Shown here piece by piece: positions 1 through 8,290 of a stretch of DNA of 37,536 nt. This stretch comes from SIG447 sp045577075 (GTDB lineage Bacteria; Bacillota; Clostridia; UMGS1883; UMGS1540). The notes beneath the pieces were generated by a model. That model was not told the origin of the DNA, did no database searches, and worked only from the letters and a program-made list of their open reading frames with translations. Each line of letters begins with the position of its first letter. The stretch's first letter is position 1. The stretch covers positions 1 through 37,536 of the forward strand of contig JAZNHR010000005.1 in assembly GCA_045577075.1 (NCBI GenBank). The letters run 5' to 3'. The position numbers and the translations under genes are program-made.

Positions 1-48
1 GAAGCTCAAAGCAATCGCTGCCTAATTTTCTGAAACAAACAGCATTTC

Positions 49-80
49 AATCAGCCATGGCCGTAGGCCTATGGTTGATT
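49..80. repeat. Inverted repeat before the first gene
   Basis: The arms at 49-62 and 66-80 pair almost perfectly around a GTA loop; the exceptions are one G.T wobble and one bulged base. The T-rich stretch after it (81-90) is interrupted, so this may be the terminator of a gene left of the window or a palindromic element. Apart from this hairpin, nothing recognisable lies in bases 1-105. Confidence 0.45.
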
Positions 81-118
81 TGTTGTATTCGGATTTAGAA
101 ACACTGCGAGGTGAAAGC

Positions 119-817
119 GTGAAAACAGTTGCGATTACCGGTGGCGCGGGCGGCATTGGCGCTGCGATTTGCCGCCGTTTTCAACAAGACGGCTATCGGG
201 TGATTATTGGGTACCGAACAAGTCGAGAAAAGGCCGAGACGCTCAGCCGTGAACTGGGCGGTACGGCTTTGGAAGTGGACGTGCGAAGTGCCGAATCCGT
301 GGAAAAGTTTGCAGAAAAAGCAGGCAGAGTCGATGTCCTCGTCCACAATGCCGGCATTGCGCAGCAAAAGCTTTTTACTGATATTACGGAAGCAGAATGG
401 GACGAAATGTTTGCCGTGCACGTCAAAGGTGCGTACCTTTTATGCCGTGCATTCCTGCCGCAAATGATTCGGGAGAAAAGCGGCAGCGTTGTAAACATTG
501 CCTCGATGTGGGGTCAGGTTGGCGCGTCTTGCGAAGTACATTATTCTGCGGCGAAGGCGGCCCTTATCGGCATGACCCGTGCCCTGGCGAAGGAAGTAGG
601 GCCGTCCGGCATTCGGGTAAACTGTGTTTCTCCGGGTGTGATTGAAACGGATATGATGGCAACCTTTTCCGAGGCGGATAAACAAAGCCTTGCCGAGGAA
701 ACCCCCTTGGGGCGGCTCGGCACGCCACAAGATGTGGCAGAGGCTGTTTTCTACGCGGCAAACGCCGAATTTTTAACGGGACAGGTCATTGCGCCAAACG
801 GCGGATTTGTGATATAA
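119..817 (+). CDS. ymfI: SDR-family reductase, probably YmfI-like (EF-P 5-aminopentanone reductase)
   Basis: This is a 232-residue short-chain dehydrogenase/reductase. It has the N-terminal NAD(P)-binding TGGAGGIG motif, an HNAG motif, and a Ser/Tyr-x3-Lys catalytic set in the WGQVGASCEVHYSAAK stretch, followed by PGVIETDMM. The WGxxGASCEVxYS signature resembles Bacillus YmfI, which reduces the 5-aminopentanone group on elongation factor P, more than it resembles FabG. That comparison is from memory and could not be checked. The start chosen is GTG at 119, preceded by GAGGTG at 108-113. An ATG 48 bases upstream has no ribosome binding site and would add a non-conserved tail. The alternative call is a generic 3-oxoacyl-ACP reductase. 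The gene is alone on its strand and converges on the next gene. Confidence 0.72.
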   Translation: MKTVAITGGAGGIGAAICRRFQQDGYRVIIGYRTSREKAETLSRELGGTALEVDVRSAESVEKFAEKAGRVDVLVHNAGIAQQKLFTDITEAEWDEMFAVHVKGAYLLCRAFLPQMIREKSGSVVNIASMWGQVGASCEVHYSAAKAALIGMTRALAKEVGPSGIRVNCVSPGVIETDMMATFSEADKQSLAEETPLGRLGTPQDVAEAVFYAANAEFLTGQVIAPNGGFVI

Positions 818-827
818 AGACAATAAA

Positions 828-866
828 AAAGCTTCTCAAAGCGGATAGGATGCCTTGAGAAGCTTT
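828..866. terminator. Bidirectional terminator between convergent genes
   Basis: A perfect 12-bp stem, AAAGCTTCTCAA (828-839) with TTGAGAAGCTTT (855-866), has T-rich flanks on both strands. It can end both the SDR gene and the AI-2E family gene. Confidence 0.85.
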
Positions 867-876
867 CTTTATGCTT

Positions 877-1977
877 TTACTCTTTTTCAGGGGAAGCAGT
901 TGCTGCGTCCGAGGATGAGAGAATCATCATGCGAAGTGCCGCTACAATCGGCACCCCGAGAAGCATGCCCACAGGCCCCCAAATGCCGCCAAATAAAAGT
1001 ACGGCGAAGATGACCCAGAAGGGGCTGATGCCCACGGAATTTCCAACAATACGAGGCTGAATAACGTTGCCGTCAATCTGCCCGAGAACCAGCTGAAATA
1101 CAAGAATCCAAAGGGCGTCCATAGGCCCTAAAGCAATGGCAGAAATAAGGGTGACCACTACGGCCGCTACAATGGGGCCGAAGAAGGGAATCATATTCCC
1201 GACTGCTACGACAAGCCCTAAAAGCCACGGGTAAGGCGCTTTAATAATGATATAAAATACAGCCGAGATAATGCCTACAACCAAAGCGTCAATGGCAAGG
1301 CCGGTAAAATAGGAGTAGAACATATCAATCAGGCGACGGGCGTAGCGGTTAATCGTTTGAATTCGGGAGGAACGCACAACAAGGGAAAGACCTGTACGGG
1401 CAATGGTTTTGAGGGACTCTTTTTCCAGTATAGTATAGACGGAGATAATAAGCCCCGTAAAAACGGAAACAAGGGAGCTTGCAACGCCGCCCACGATATT
1501 GCCGGCTTTAAGAAGGACTTCTGTTTCCAGAAGATTTGTTAAAAAGAGGTTTGCCTTATCAAGCCATTCCTGCTTCTGGGGAATGTTGACGGAATTGAAA
1601 ATATCCATAAACCGGGCAGAAATCACATCCCAGTTGGCAATAATGTCCGCAATGTTTTTGTAAATTGCCTCCACAAGATGCCCCAGCAGGAAAAAGATGG
1701 AGAACAAAAATGCGACGTAAACAACCAAAAGAGATAAAAACAGAGAATGTTTTTGAATCAGTGGCACGCGCACTTTTTTGATGAGCCGTTCAAGTTTTTC
1801 AACAGGTTTATGCAGGAAAAAGGCAATCACGCCGCCGATGATAAACGGCGTTAAAATATTGATAATCATGCGAATGTAGCGCATGATACCGGAGAAATTG
1901 TCAATAATCTTATAGCCGATGACAAAAAGAAGGGCGAAAAACAGCGCGCGCCACCAAGTACCGGACATTTTTTGCAT
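877..1977 (-). CDS. AI-2E family transporter (PerM/YtvI-like permease)
   Basis: This integral membrane protein of 366 residues has about seven or eight hydrophobic segments. They include an N-terminal pair, a long soluble-looking loop around residues 105-165, and a C-terminal cluster with glycine/proline-rich motifs such as GNMIPFFGP and GIWGPVGMLLGVP, typical of the AI-2E exporter/permease family. The substrate is unknown; the family name comes from TqsA, and other members act as ion antiporters. ATG at 1977 is preferred because GGAGG (1985-1989) lies seven bases upstream; the ATG at 1992 would sit before that site. A second, divergent member of the same family lies at 36256-37341. The gene has its own promoter and looks monocistronic. 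Confidence 0.85.
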   Translation of the reverse strand: MQKMSGTWWRALFFALLFVIGYKIIDNFSGIMRYIRMIINILTPFIIGGVIAFFLHKPVEKLERLIKKVRVPLIQKHSLFLSLLVVYVAFLFSIFFLLGHLVEAIYKNIADIIANWDVISARFMDIFNSVNIPQKQEWLDKANLFLTNLLETEVLLKAGNIVGGVASSLVSVFTGLIISVYTILEKESLKTIARTGLSLVVRSSRIQTINRYARRLIDMFYSYFTGLAIDALVVGIISAVFYIIIKAPYPWLLGLVVAVGNMIPFFGPIVAAVVVTLISAIALGPMDALWILVFQLVLGQIDGNVIQPRIVGNSVGISPFWVIFAVLLFGGIWGPVGMLLGVPIVAALRMMILSSSDAATASPEKE

Positions 1978-2009
1978 TTTAAAACCTCCCATTTTATTCC
2001 TATTAAATT

Positions 2010-2038
2010 ATGATACCATACTTTTTTGCCCCCGTCAA
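2010..2038 (-). promoter_or_regulatory. Promoter of the AI-2E family gene
   Basis: On the minus strand, TTGACG (2033-2038) and TATCAT (2010-2015) are separated by 17 bases, just upstream of the gene ending at 877. Confidence 0.7.
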
Positions 2039-2099
2039 GTGGCTTTAAAGGGCTTTCGCCATGGTTTTGCAAAAAAACACAAAACAAGCAATGTTTTGC

Positions 2100-2128
2100 T
2101 TGACAAACAGAGAAGAGCGTGGTACAAT
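2100..2128 (+). promoter_or_regulatory. Promoter of the pyrimidine operon
   Basis: TTGACA (2100-2105), a 17-base spacer and TACAAT (2123-2128) form a near-consensus housekeeping promoter. Transcription would start near 2135, immediately before the PyrR-type hairpin. Confidence 0.85.
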
Positions 2129-2138
2129 ATATAAGATA

Positions 2139-2241
2139 AATCTTTAAGGACGATACAGAGATATCGGCAAGATTGTAATAAAGGGCAGCCACGCGGCTGT
2201 GTTTTTGGTGCGTCTTGCTATGGGGCACTTTTTTGTTGCCC
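2139..2241 (+). promoter_or_regulatory. PyrR-type attenuator leader of the pyr operon
   Basis: A stem of AATCTT (2139-2144) with AAGATT (2169-2174) holds an internal bulge containing TTTAA, then an upper stem CGATA/TATCG (2151-2155 and 2162-2166) closed by the hexaloop CAGAGA (2156-2161). The CNGNGA hexaloop and UUUAA bulge are the known PyrR recognition features. Downstream, CAGCC/GGCTG (2186-2190 and 2195-2199) is followed by TTTTT at 2202-2206, a candidate terminator. A weaker GTGC/GCAC hairpin (2208-2211 and 2225-2228) precedes T6. GCAAGA (2167-2172) can pair with TCTTGC (2213-2218), an exclusive alternative to the PyrR stem. The expected logic is termination when PyrR-UMP binds. Which hairpin is the real terminator is uncertain, and no pyrR gene is in the window. 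Confidence 0.78.
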
Positions 2242-2255
2242 GGAAAGGAACGGCA

Positions 2256-3449
2256 ATGCAAGAGATACTGAACATGTTTAAGATGAACGCCGACAGCGAC
2301 AGAAAAGCTTCGCTTATCCGCCGCTTTGCACCCCATTTTTCTCATTTTGACGATGTAACTATTATACCCGGCTTTTGCGATGTGCATGTGCATTTTCGTG
2401 AGCCGGGTTTTTCGTATAAAGAAACGATGCGCTCAGGCTCCGCGGCGGCTGCAAGGGGCGGCGTCACGGCAGTGTGCACCATGCCAAATCTCTCCCCCGT
2501 GCCGGATAGCGCAGCGACCCTTTCGGTGCAAAAAGAAGCTATCGAAAAGGGCGCTGTCATTTCCGTCTATCCGCTAGGCTCTATTACAAAGGGGCAAAAA
2601 GGGGAGGCACTTTCCGATATGGAGGACATGGACGTTCTTGGCTTTTCCGATGACGGTCGGGGCGTGCAAAGCGAAAGCATGATGCGCGCGGCGATGGAAA
2701 AGGCAAAGAAATGCGGCAAAATCATAGTTGCCCATTGCGAGGATAACAGTCTTCTGCATGGCGGCTATATTCATGACGGGGCATATGCAAAGGCACACGG
2801 GCACCGCGGCATTTGCTCGGAAAGCGAATACGGGCCCATCATGCGGGATGTAAAGCTTTTAAAGGAAACTGGCTGTGCCTACCATGTGTGCCACATTTCT
2901 ACAAAGGAAAGCGTGGAAATCATTCGCCGCGCAAAGCAGGAAGGGGTAGACATTACCTGCGAAACGGCACCCCATTATCTCATTTATGACGATAGCTGTC
3001 TTCAAGAAGACGGCCGCTTTAAAATGAATCCGCCCCTTCGTGGGAAGGAAGATAGGGAAGCCCTTATAGAAGGAATACTCGACGGCACAATTGACATGAT
3101 TGCCACCGACCATGCACCCCATTCTAAGGAAGAAAAATCAAAGGGACTTGAAAAAAGCGCCTTCGGGGTGGTGGGGATTGAAACGTCCTTCCCGGCGATG
3201 TACACCCACTTTGTAAAGCCCGGAATTCTCAGCATGGAAAAGCTTTTGGAGCTGATGTGCATAAACCCGAGAAAACGGTTCGGCATTCCCTTTGGAGAAG
3301 AATTCTCCCTCTGGAATCTTTCTGAAAAACAGGTTATCACGGAAGGAAGCTTCCTGTCCATGGGAAAAGCGACGCCGTTTTTAGGCGAAACCCTTGATGC
3401 AGTCAATTATCTTACCGTCTCAGGCGGCAAGGTTGTATATAAAAAATAG
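2256..3449 (+). CDS. pyrC: Dihydroorotase
   Basis: This enzyme cyclises carbamoyl-aspartate to dihydroorotate, the third step of pyrimidine synthesis. The protein has 397 residues. It shows the metal-binding HVHFREPG signature at residues 44-51, a SGSAAAARGGVTAVCTMPN stretch, and the late ATDHAPH motif carrying the catalytic Asp. ATG at 2256 is chosen because AAAGGAA lies just upstream; upstream in-frame ATGs fall within the attenuator leader. The first 35 residues are charged and do not resemble the usual N-terminal beta-strand domain of amidohydrolases. It is the first gene of the pyr operon; its stop overlaps the ribosome binding site of carB. Confidence 0.93.
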   Translation: MQEILNMFKMNADSDRKASLIRRFAPHFSHFDDVTIIPGFCDVHVHFREPGFSYKETMRSGSAAAARGGVTAVCTMPNLSPVPDSAATLSVQKEAIEKGAVISVYPLGSITKGQKGEALSDMEDMDVLGFSDDGRGVQSESMMRAAMEKAKKCGKIIVAHCEDNSLLHGGYIHDGAYAKAHGHRGICSESEYGPIMRDVKLLKETGCAYHVCHISTKESVEIIRRAKQEGVDITCETAPHYLIYDDSCLQEDGRFKMNPPLRGKEDREALIEGILDGTIDMIATDHAPHSKEEKSKGLEKSAFGVVGIETSFPAMYTHFVKPGILSMEKLLELMCINPRKRFGIPFGEEFSLWNLSEKQVITEGSFLSMGKATPFLGETLDAVNYLTVSGGKVVYKK

Positions 3450-3461
3450 GAGGAAAAGAAA

Positions 3462-6400
3462 ATGCCAAAAAGAACAGACCTGAAAAAAATCTTAATTATC
3501 GGCTCGGGGCCCATTGTAATCGGGCAAGCCGCCGAGTTTGACTATGCCGGCACACAGGCATGCCTGGCGCTCAAAGAAGAAGGGTACGAGGTTGTCCTTT
3601 GTAACTCCAACCCTGCCACCATTATGACGGATACCACCATTGCGGACAAGGTGTATATGGAGCCGCTGACCCTTGAATACGTTGCAAAAATTCTCCGCTA
3701 CGAACGGCCGGATGCCATCGTACCGGGCATTGGCGGGCAGACAGGTTTAAACCTTGCCATGCAGCTTGAAAAGAAGGGAATTTTAAAGGAATGCGGCGTG
3801 GAGCTTTTGGGCACCACGAGCGAAAGTATTGAAAGAGCTGAGGACAGAGAGCTGTTTAAAGAGCTTTGTGCGTCCATTGGTGAGCCCACCATTCCTTCCG
3901 AAATTACGTATGATTTGGAAGAAGCTAAGAAAGCGGCAGCCTCCATCGGCTACCCCGTAGTCCTTCGTCCTGCCTTTACCTTAGGTGGCACAGGCGGCGG
4001 CTTTGCAAACGATGAAGAAGAGCTTGTAGAAATCGGTAAAAACGCCTTTAAGCTTTCTCCGGTGCATCAGGTACTGATTGAAAAGAGCGTAAAGGGCTAC
4101 AAGGAAATTGAATTTGAGGTTATGCGCGATGCGGACGATCACGCTATCACCATTTGCGGTATGGAAAATGTGGACCCTGTCGGCGTGCACACGGGTGACT
4201 CTATCGTTGTTGCCCCGATTATGACCCTTTCTAAAGAAGACGAGAAAATGCTCAACGATAGCGCGATTAAAATTATCCGCGCCCTTAAGATTGAAGGCGG
4301 CTGTAACGTACAGTTTGCCTTAAACCCCACCTCCAGCGAGTATTATCTTATCGAGGTAAACCCCCGCGTTTCCCGTTCTTCTGCCCTCGCCTCCAAGGCA
4401 AGCGGCTATCCCATCGCCCGCGTTACGGCGAAAATTGCAGTCGGCATGCGCCTTTCCGACATTCAAATTGCCAACACTACCGCGGCAAAAGAACCGAGCC
4501 TTGACTATGTGATTGCAAAGTTCCCCCGTTTCCCCTTCGATAAGTTTGCCTCCGCTCCCAACACCCTCGGCACCCAGATGAAGGCAACGGGTGAAGTTAT
4601 GGGCATCGGGTCTTGCCTTGAGGAATGCTTCCTCAAGTCTGTCCGTTCTCTTGAAACCGGTGCATACCACTTTCACCTGCCGAAGTTTGACGGCAAGACG
4701 AGGGCGGAGCTTTTTGATTATATTTCCGAATTTAAGGACGATAATATCTTTGCCGTGGCCGAGCTTATGCGCCTCGGGGCTACTATCGAAGAACTGTATG
4801 ATGTAACGAAAATTACGCCCTATTTCCTCGAAGCGGTCAAGCGCATTGTGGACATGGAAAGCGAAATTGCGGCAAAACCCGGCTGCACGGAAACCCTCAA
4901 AGCCGCAAAGAAAATGGGCTTTGGCGATAAATACATTGCAAAGCTTTGGAACACCACAGAAATAGAAGTTTTTAATCTTCGTAAACAGGAAAATATTTTC
5001 CCCGTTTATAAAATGGTAGATACGTTCCATACAGATGCGTATATCCCTTACTTCTATTCTTCCTACACGGGCGAGAATGCTTCGCGGCTGACAGACAGAA
5101 AGAAAATTGTAGTACTTGGCGCAGGCCCCATCCGCATAGGCCAGGGCGTTGAGTTTGACTATTCCACCGTTCACGCCGTTACAACCATTAAAAACTCCGG
5201 CTATGAAGCCATTATTATCAATAATAACCCGGAAACCGTTTCCACTGACTATACCACGGCGGACAAGCTGTACTTTGAGCCCCTTTGCACAGAGGATGTT
5301 ATGAACATTCTGGAATTTGAAAAACCGGAAGGCGTTATTGCATCCCTTGGTGGACAAACGGCTATAAACCTTGCTGCACCCCTTCGCGACAGAGGGATTC
5401 AAATTATCGGCACGGACTGCGACGCCATTGAGCGTGCTGAAAACCGTGACAGCTTTGAAAAAATTCTCGAAGCGCTTGCAATTCCTCAACCGAAGGGCAG
5501 AGCCGTTACGAAAATTGAGGACGGCGTCGCTGCGGCGGCAGAAATCGGCTACCCCGTTTTGGTACGTCCCAGCTTTGTACTGGGCGGCCGCGCCATGCAG
5601 ATTGTAGGCGGCGAGGAACAGCTTCGCCACTATCTCAAAACCGCTGTTGCCATTGACGAGGACAAGCCCGTTTTGGTTGACAAGTACATTCAGGGTAAGG
5701 AAGTGGAGGTTGACGCCATTTGCGACGGACGGGACGTATTCGTCCCCGGCATTATGGAGCTTGTTGAGCGTACAGGCGTACATAGCGGTGACTCCATAAG
5801 TGTCTATCCCACCTTCAGCATTTCCGACAAGGTAAAAGGCACAATCTTGGGCTACGCGAAAAAGCTGGGGCTCGGTATCGGTATTGTGGGGCTTTATAAC
5901 ATTCAGTTTATCGTAGATGAGAAGGATGATGTGTACATCATCGAAGTCAATCCCCGTTCCTCCCGCACCGTCCCCTTCCTGTCGAAGGCAACGGGCTACA
6001 GCCTTGCCGATATTGCCACCGAGGTCATTTTGGGCAAGAGCCTAAAGGAACAGGGTATCTTTGACCTGTACCCAGAAGAAAAGAATCGGTATTATGTAAA
6101 GGTACCCGTATTCTCGTCGAATAAAATTCGCGGGCTTGACGCCTATCTCTCGCCGGAAATGAAGTCCACAGGCGAAGCGATTGGCTATGACGATAAATTA
6201 AACCGCGCCCTTTATAAAGCACTGCAGGCATCGGGTATGCATCTGCAAAACTACGGCACCGTGTTTGCCACCATTGCGGATAAAGACAAGGAAGAAGCTC
6301 TCCCCTTAATGCAGCGCTTCTACAATCTTGGCTTTAACATTGAGGCAACGGCAGGCACGGCAAAGTTCCTGAAGGAAAACGGCATCCGTACCCATGTTCT

Positions 6401-6635
6401 CCGCAAACTCGGGGAAGGCAGTGACGAAATTATCGAGGCACTCCGTCAGGGTCACATTGCCTACATCATAAACACCCGCGACATCGGTTCCACCAATCAG
6501 GAAACGGACGGCTATTATATCCGTCGGTATGCTACGGAAAATAATATCACCATTTTCACAGCCCTTGATACGGTGCGTGTATTGCTTGATGTTTTAGAAG
6601 AAACCACCCTCAGCATCTCGACCATTGATGCGTAA
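3462..6635 (+). CDS. carB: Carbamoyl-phosphate synthase large subunit
   Basis: This 1057-residue protein makes carbamoyl phosphate from ammonia, bicarbonate and two ATP. It has the expected duplicated ATP-grasp architecture: GSGPIVIGQAAEFDYAGTQA near residue 14 and its counterpart GAGPIRIGQGVEFDYS near residue 560. Each half then has a VNPRxSRxxxxxSKATGY-type motif. A C-terminal MGS-like allosteric domain starts near residue 925. AGGAGG sits nine bases before the ATG. The small glutaminase subunit CarA, normally the preceding gene, is not here: only 12 bases separate pyrC and carB. The enzyme would need a CarA encoded elsewhere, or would be limited to free ammonia. Confidence 0.97.
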   Translation: MPKRTDLKKILIIGSGPIVIGQAAEFDYAGTQACLALKEEGYEVVLCNSNPATIMTDTTIADKVYMEPLTLEYVAKILRYERPDAIVPGIGGQTGLNLAMQLEKKGILKECGVELLGTTSESIERAEDRELFKELCASIGEPTIPSEITYDLEEAKKAAASIGYPVVLRPAFTLGGTGGGFANDEEELVEIGKNAFKLSPVHQVLIEKSVKGYKEIEFEVMRDADDHAITICGMENVDPVGVHTGDSIVVAPIMTLSKEDEKMLNDSAIKIIRALKIEGGCNVQFALNPTSSEYYLIEVNPRVSRSSALASKASGYPIARVTAKIAVGMRLSDIQIANTTAAKEPSLDYVIAKFPRFPFDKFASAPNTLGTQMKATGEVMGIGSCLEECFLKSVRSLETGAYHFHLPKFDGKTRAELFDYISEFKDDNIFAVAELMRLGATIEELYDVTKITPYFLEAVKRIVDMESEIAAKPGCTETLKAAKKMGFGDKYIAKLWNTTEIEVFNLRKQENIFPVYKMVDTFHTDAYIPYFYSSYTGENASRLTDRKKIVVLGAGPIRIGQGVEFDYSTVHAVTTIKNSGYEAIIINNNPETVSTDYTTADKLYFEPLCTEDVMNILEFEKPEGVIASLGGQTAINLAAPLRDRGIQIIGTDCDAIERAENRDSFEKILEALAIPQPKGRAVTKIEDGVAAAAEIGYPVLVRPSFVLGGRAMQIVGGEEQLRHYLKTAVAIDEDKPVLVDKYIQGKEVEVDAICDGRDVFVPGIMELVERTGVHSGDSISVYPTFSISDKVKGTILGYAKKLGLGIGIVGLYNIQFIVDEKDDVYIIEVNPRSSRTVPFLSKATGYSLADIATEVILGKSLKEQGIFDLYPEEKNRYYVKVPVFSSNKIRGLDAYLSPEMKSTGEAIGYDDKLNRALYKALQASGMHLQNYGTVFATIADKDKEEALPLMQRFYNLGFNIEATAGTAKFLKENGIRTHVLRKLGEGSDEIIEALRQGHIAYIINTRDIGSTNQETDGYYIRRYATENNITIFTALDTVRVLLDVLEETTLSISTIDA

Positions 6636-6644
6636 GGAGAAAGT

Positions 6645-7370
6645 ATGAAACAGGGATTTTTTGCAATACTGGAAAATAAACCGCTGACGAAGGACGTATA
6701 CAAAATGCGTCTTTCGGGCGACACCTCGGCTATTACGGCACCGGGGCAATTTGTAAATATCAAGCTTGACGGGCTTTTTCTCCGTCGCCCCATTTCCGTT
6801 TGCGATGCTAAAGAAGGCGAACTCACCATTTTGTATAAAGTGGTAGGGAAGGGCACAGAAAAGATGGCGTCGATGCAAAGCGGAACGCTGGACGTTTTAA
6901 CCGGTCTTGGAAACGGGTATGACACTTCCGTTTCGGGGGAAGCACCTCTTCTCCTCGGTGGCGGTGTTGGCGTGCCGCCTATGTACGGGCTTTGCAAAAA
7001 GCTTATCGCAGAAGGGAAAAAGGTGCGGGTAGTCCTTGGCTTTAACACAAAGGACGAAGTGTTCTATGAAGCAGAATTTCGCACGCTTGGTGCGGACGTT
7101 ATTGTCACCACGGTGGATGGCTCCTACGGCCAAAAGGGCTTTGTTACGGACGCCCTCGGAGAAGGCTACACTTATTTTTACACCTGCGGCCCCGAGCCGA
7201 TGCTAAAGGCGGTCTTTCGGGCAACCAGTACGGAAGGCCAGCTCAGCTTTGAAGAACGCATGGGCTGTGGCTTTGGTGCCTGCATGGGCTGCTCCTGTAA
7301 GACCATTTACGGAAACCGCCGCATCTGCAAGGAAGGCCCCGTACTTCGGAAGGAGGAGATTTTGTGGTAG
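6645..7370 (+). CDS. pyrK: Dihydroorotate dehydrogenase electron-transfer subunit
   Basis: This 241-residue protein carries FAD and a [2Fe-2S] cluster and passes electrons from PyrD to NAD+. The FAD-binding barrel includes RRPISVCD near residue 46, the NAD-binding half contains LLGGGVGVPPMYGL, and the C terminus holds the cluster ligands C208, C213, C216 and C228. The presence of PyrK marks the PyrD here as class 1B. It starts nine bases after carB with GGAG in front, and its last codons overlap the pyrD start by seven bases, which suggests coupled translation of the two partners. Confidence 0.95.
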   Translation: MKQGFFAILENKPLTKDVYKMRLSGDTSAITAPGQFVNIKLDGLFLRRPISVCDAKEGELTILYKVVGKGTEKMASMQSGTLDVLTGLGNGYDTSVSGEAPLLLGGGVGVPPMYGLCKKLIAEGKKVRVVLGFNTKDEVFYEAEFRTLGADVIVTTVDGSYGQKGFVTDALGEGYTYFYTCGPEPMLKAVFRATSTEGQLSFEERMGCGFGACMGCSCKTIYGNRRICKEGPVLRKEEILW

Positions 7371-8275
7371 ATACAAAGGTAACCCTTTGCGGCATAGACC
7401 TGGATAATCCCGTCATTCCTGCCAGTGGCACCTTCGGCTATGGGTACGAATTTGCGGAGATTTATGATATCAATGTTTTGGGCACCTTCTCCTTTAAAGG
7501 TACTACAAAGGAGCCCCGCTTTGGCAACCCCACCCCCAGAATTGCAGAGTGTACCGCGGGCATGATTAACGCGGTGGGACTGCAAAATCCGGGTGTAGAT
7601 AAGGTAATAAACGAAGAACTACCCAAAATGGAGAAGTGCTTCCATAAAAAAGTAATGGCAAACATCAGTGGCTTTGCCGTAGAGGAATACGTGCACTGCG
7701 CCGAAAAGCTGGACGCCCATCCGGCGGTAGGCTGGCTTGAAATTAACGTCAGTTGCCCCAACGTCCATGGCGGCGGCATGAGCTTTGGCACAGAGCCGCG
7801 CGCGGCGGCGGAAGTGACTGCGGCAGTAAAAGAAAAAACAAAAAAGCCCGTTATTATCAAGCTTTCGCCGAACGTAACGGACATTGTATCCATTGCCCGC
7901 GCATGTGAAGAAGCCGGGGCGGACGGAATTAGTCTTATCAATACCCTTTTGGGGATGCGAATAAACCTGAAAACCGGCAAACCCGTCATTGCCAACAAAA
8001 TGGGCGGCTTTTCCGGTGCGGCGATTTTCCCCGTAGCACTTCGCATGGTATATCAGGTGGCAAATGCAGTCAGTATCCCCGTTGTAGGCATGGGCGGCGT
8101 GGAAAAGGCGGAGGACGTGATCGAAATGATGATGGCAGGGGCCGTGGCAGTAGAAGTAGGGGCGGCAAATCTTGTAAATCCTTACGCTTGCCGGGATATT
8201 ATAGAGGAATTACCCCTTGTGATGGAAAAATATAAAATAAGTGCACTGCGCGATATAATTGGCTGTGCAAAATAG
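7364..8275 (+). CDS. pyrD: Dihydroorotate dehydrogenase, class 1B catalytic subunit
   Basis: This FMN enzyme oxidises dihydroorotate to orotate, partnered by PyrK. The 303-residue protein has LEINVSCPNVHGGG with the active-site cysteine of the NVSCPN motif, KLSPNVTDI, and VVGMGGVEKAEDVIEMMMAGA for FMN phosphate binding. Translation starts at GTG 7364, preceded by GGAGG at 7352-7356; the next in-frame start would remove the conserved N terminus. It overlaps pyrK by seven bases. Confidence 0.95.
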   Translation: MVDTKVTLCGIDLDNPVIPASGTFGYGYEFAEIYDINVLGTFSFKGTTKEPRFGNPTPRIAECTAGMINAVGLQNPGVDKVINEELPKMEKCFHKKVMANISGFAVEEYVHCAEKLDAHPAVGWLEINVSCPNVHGGGMSFGTEPRAAAEVTAAVKEKTKKPVIIKLSPNVTDIVSIARACEEAGADGISLINTLLGMRINLKTGKPVIANKMGGFSGAAIFPVALRMVYQVANAVSIPVVGMGGVEKAEDVIEMMMAGAVAVEVGAANLVNPYACRDIIEELPLVMEKYKISALRDIIGCAK

Positions 8276-8290
8276 AAAGGAAGCGAGAAC

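Noticed and set aside
4320..5783. Long open frame antisense to carB (487 codons)
   Set aside because: It lies wholly within carB on the opposite strand, has no ribosome binding site and no recognisable protein motif. It is a by-product of carB codon usage.
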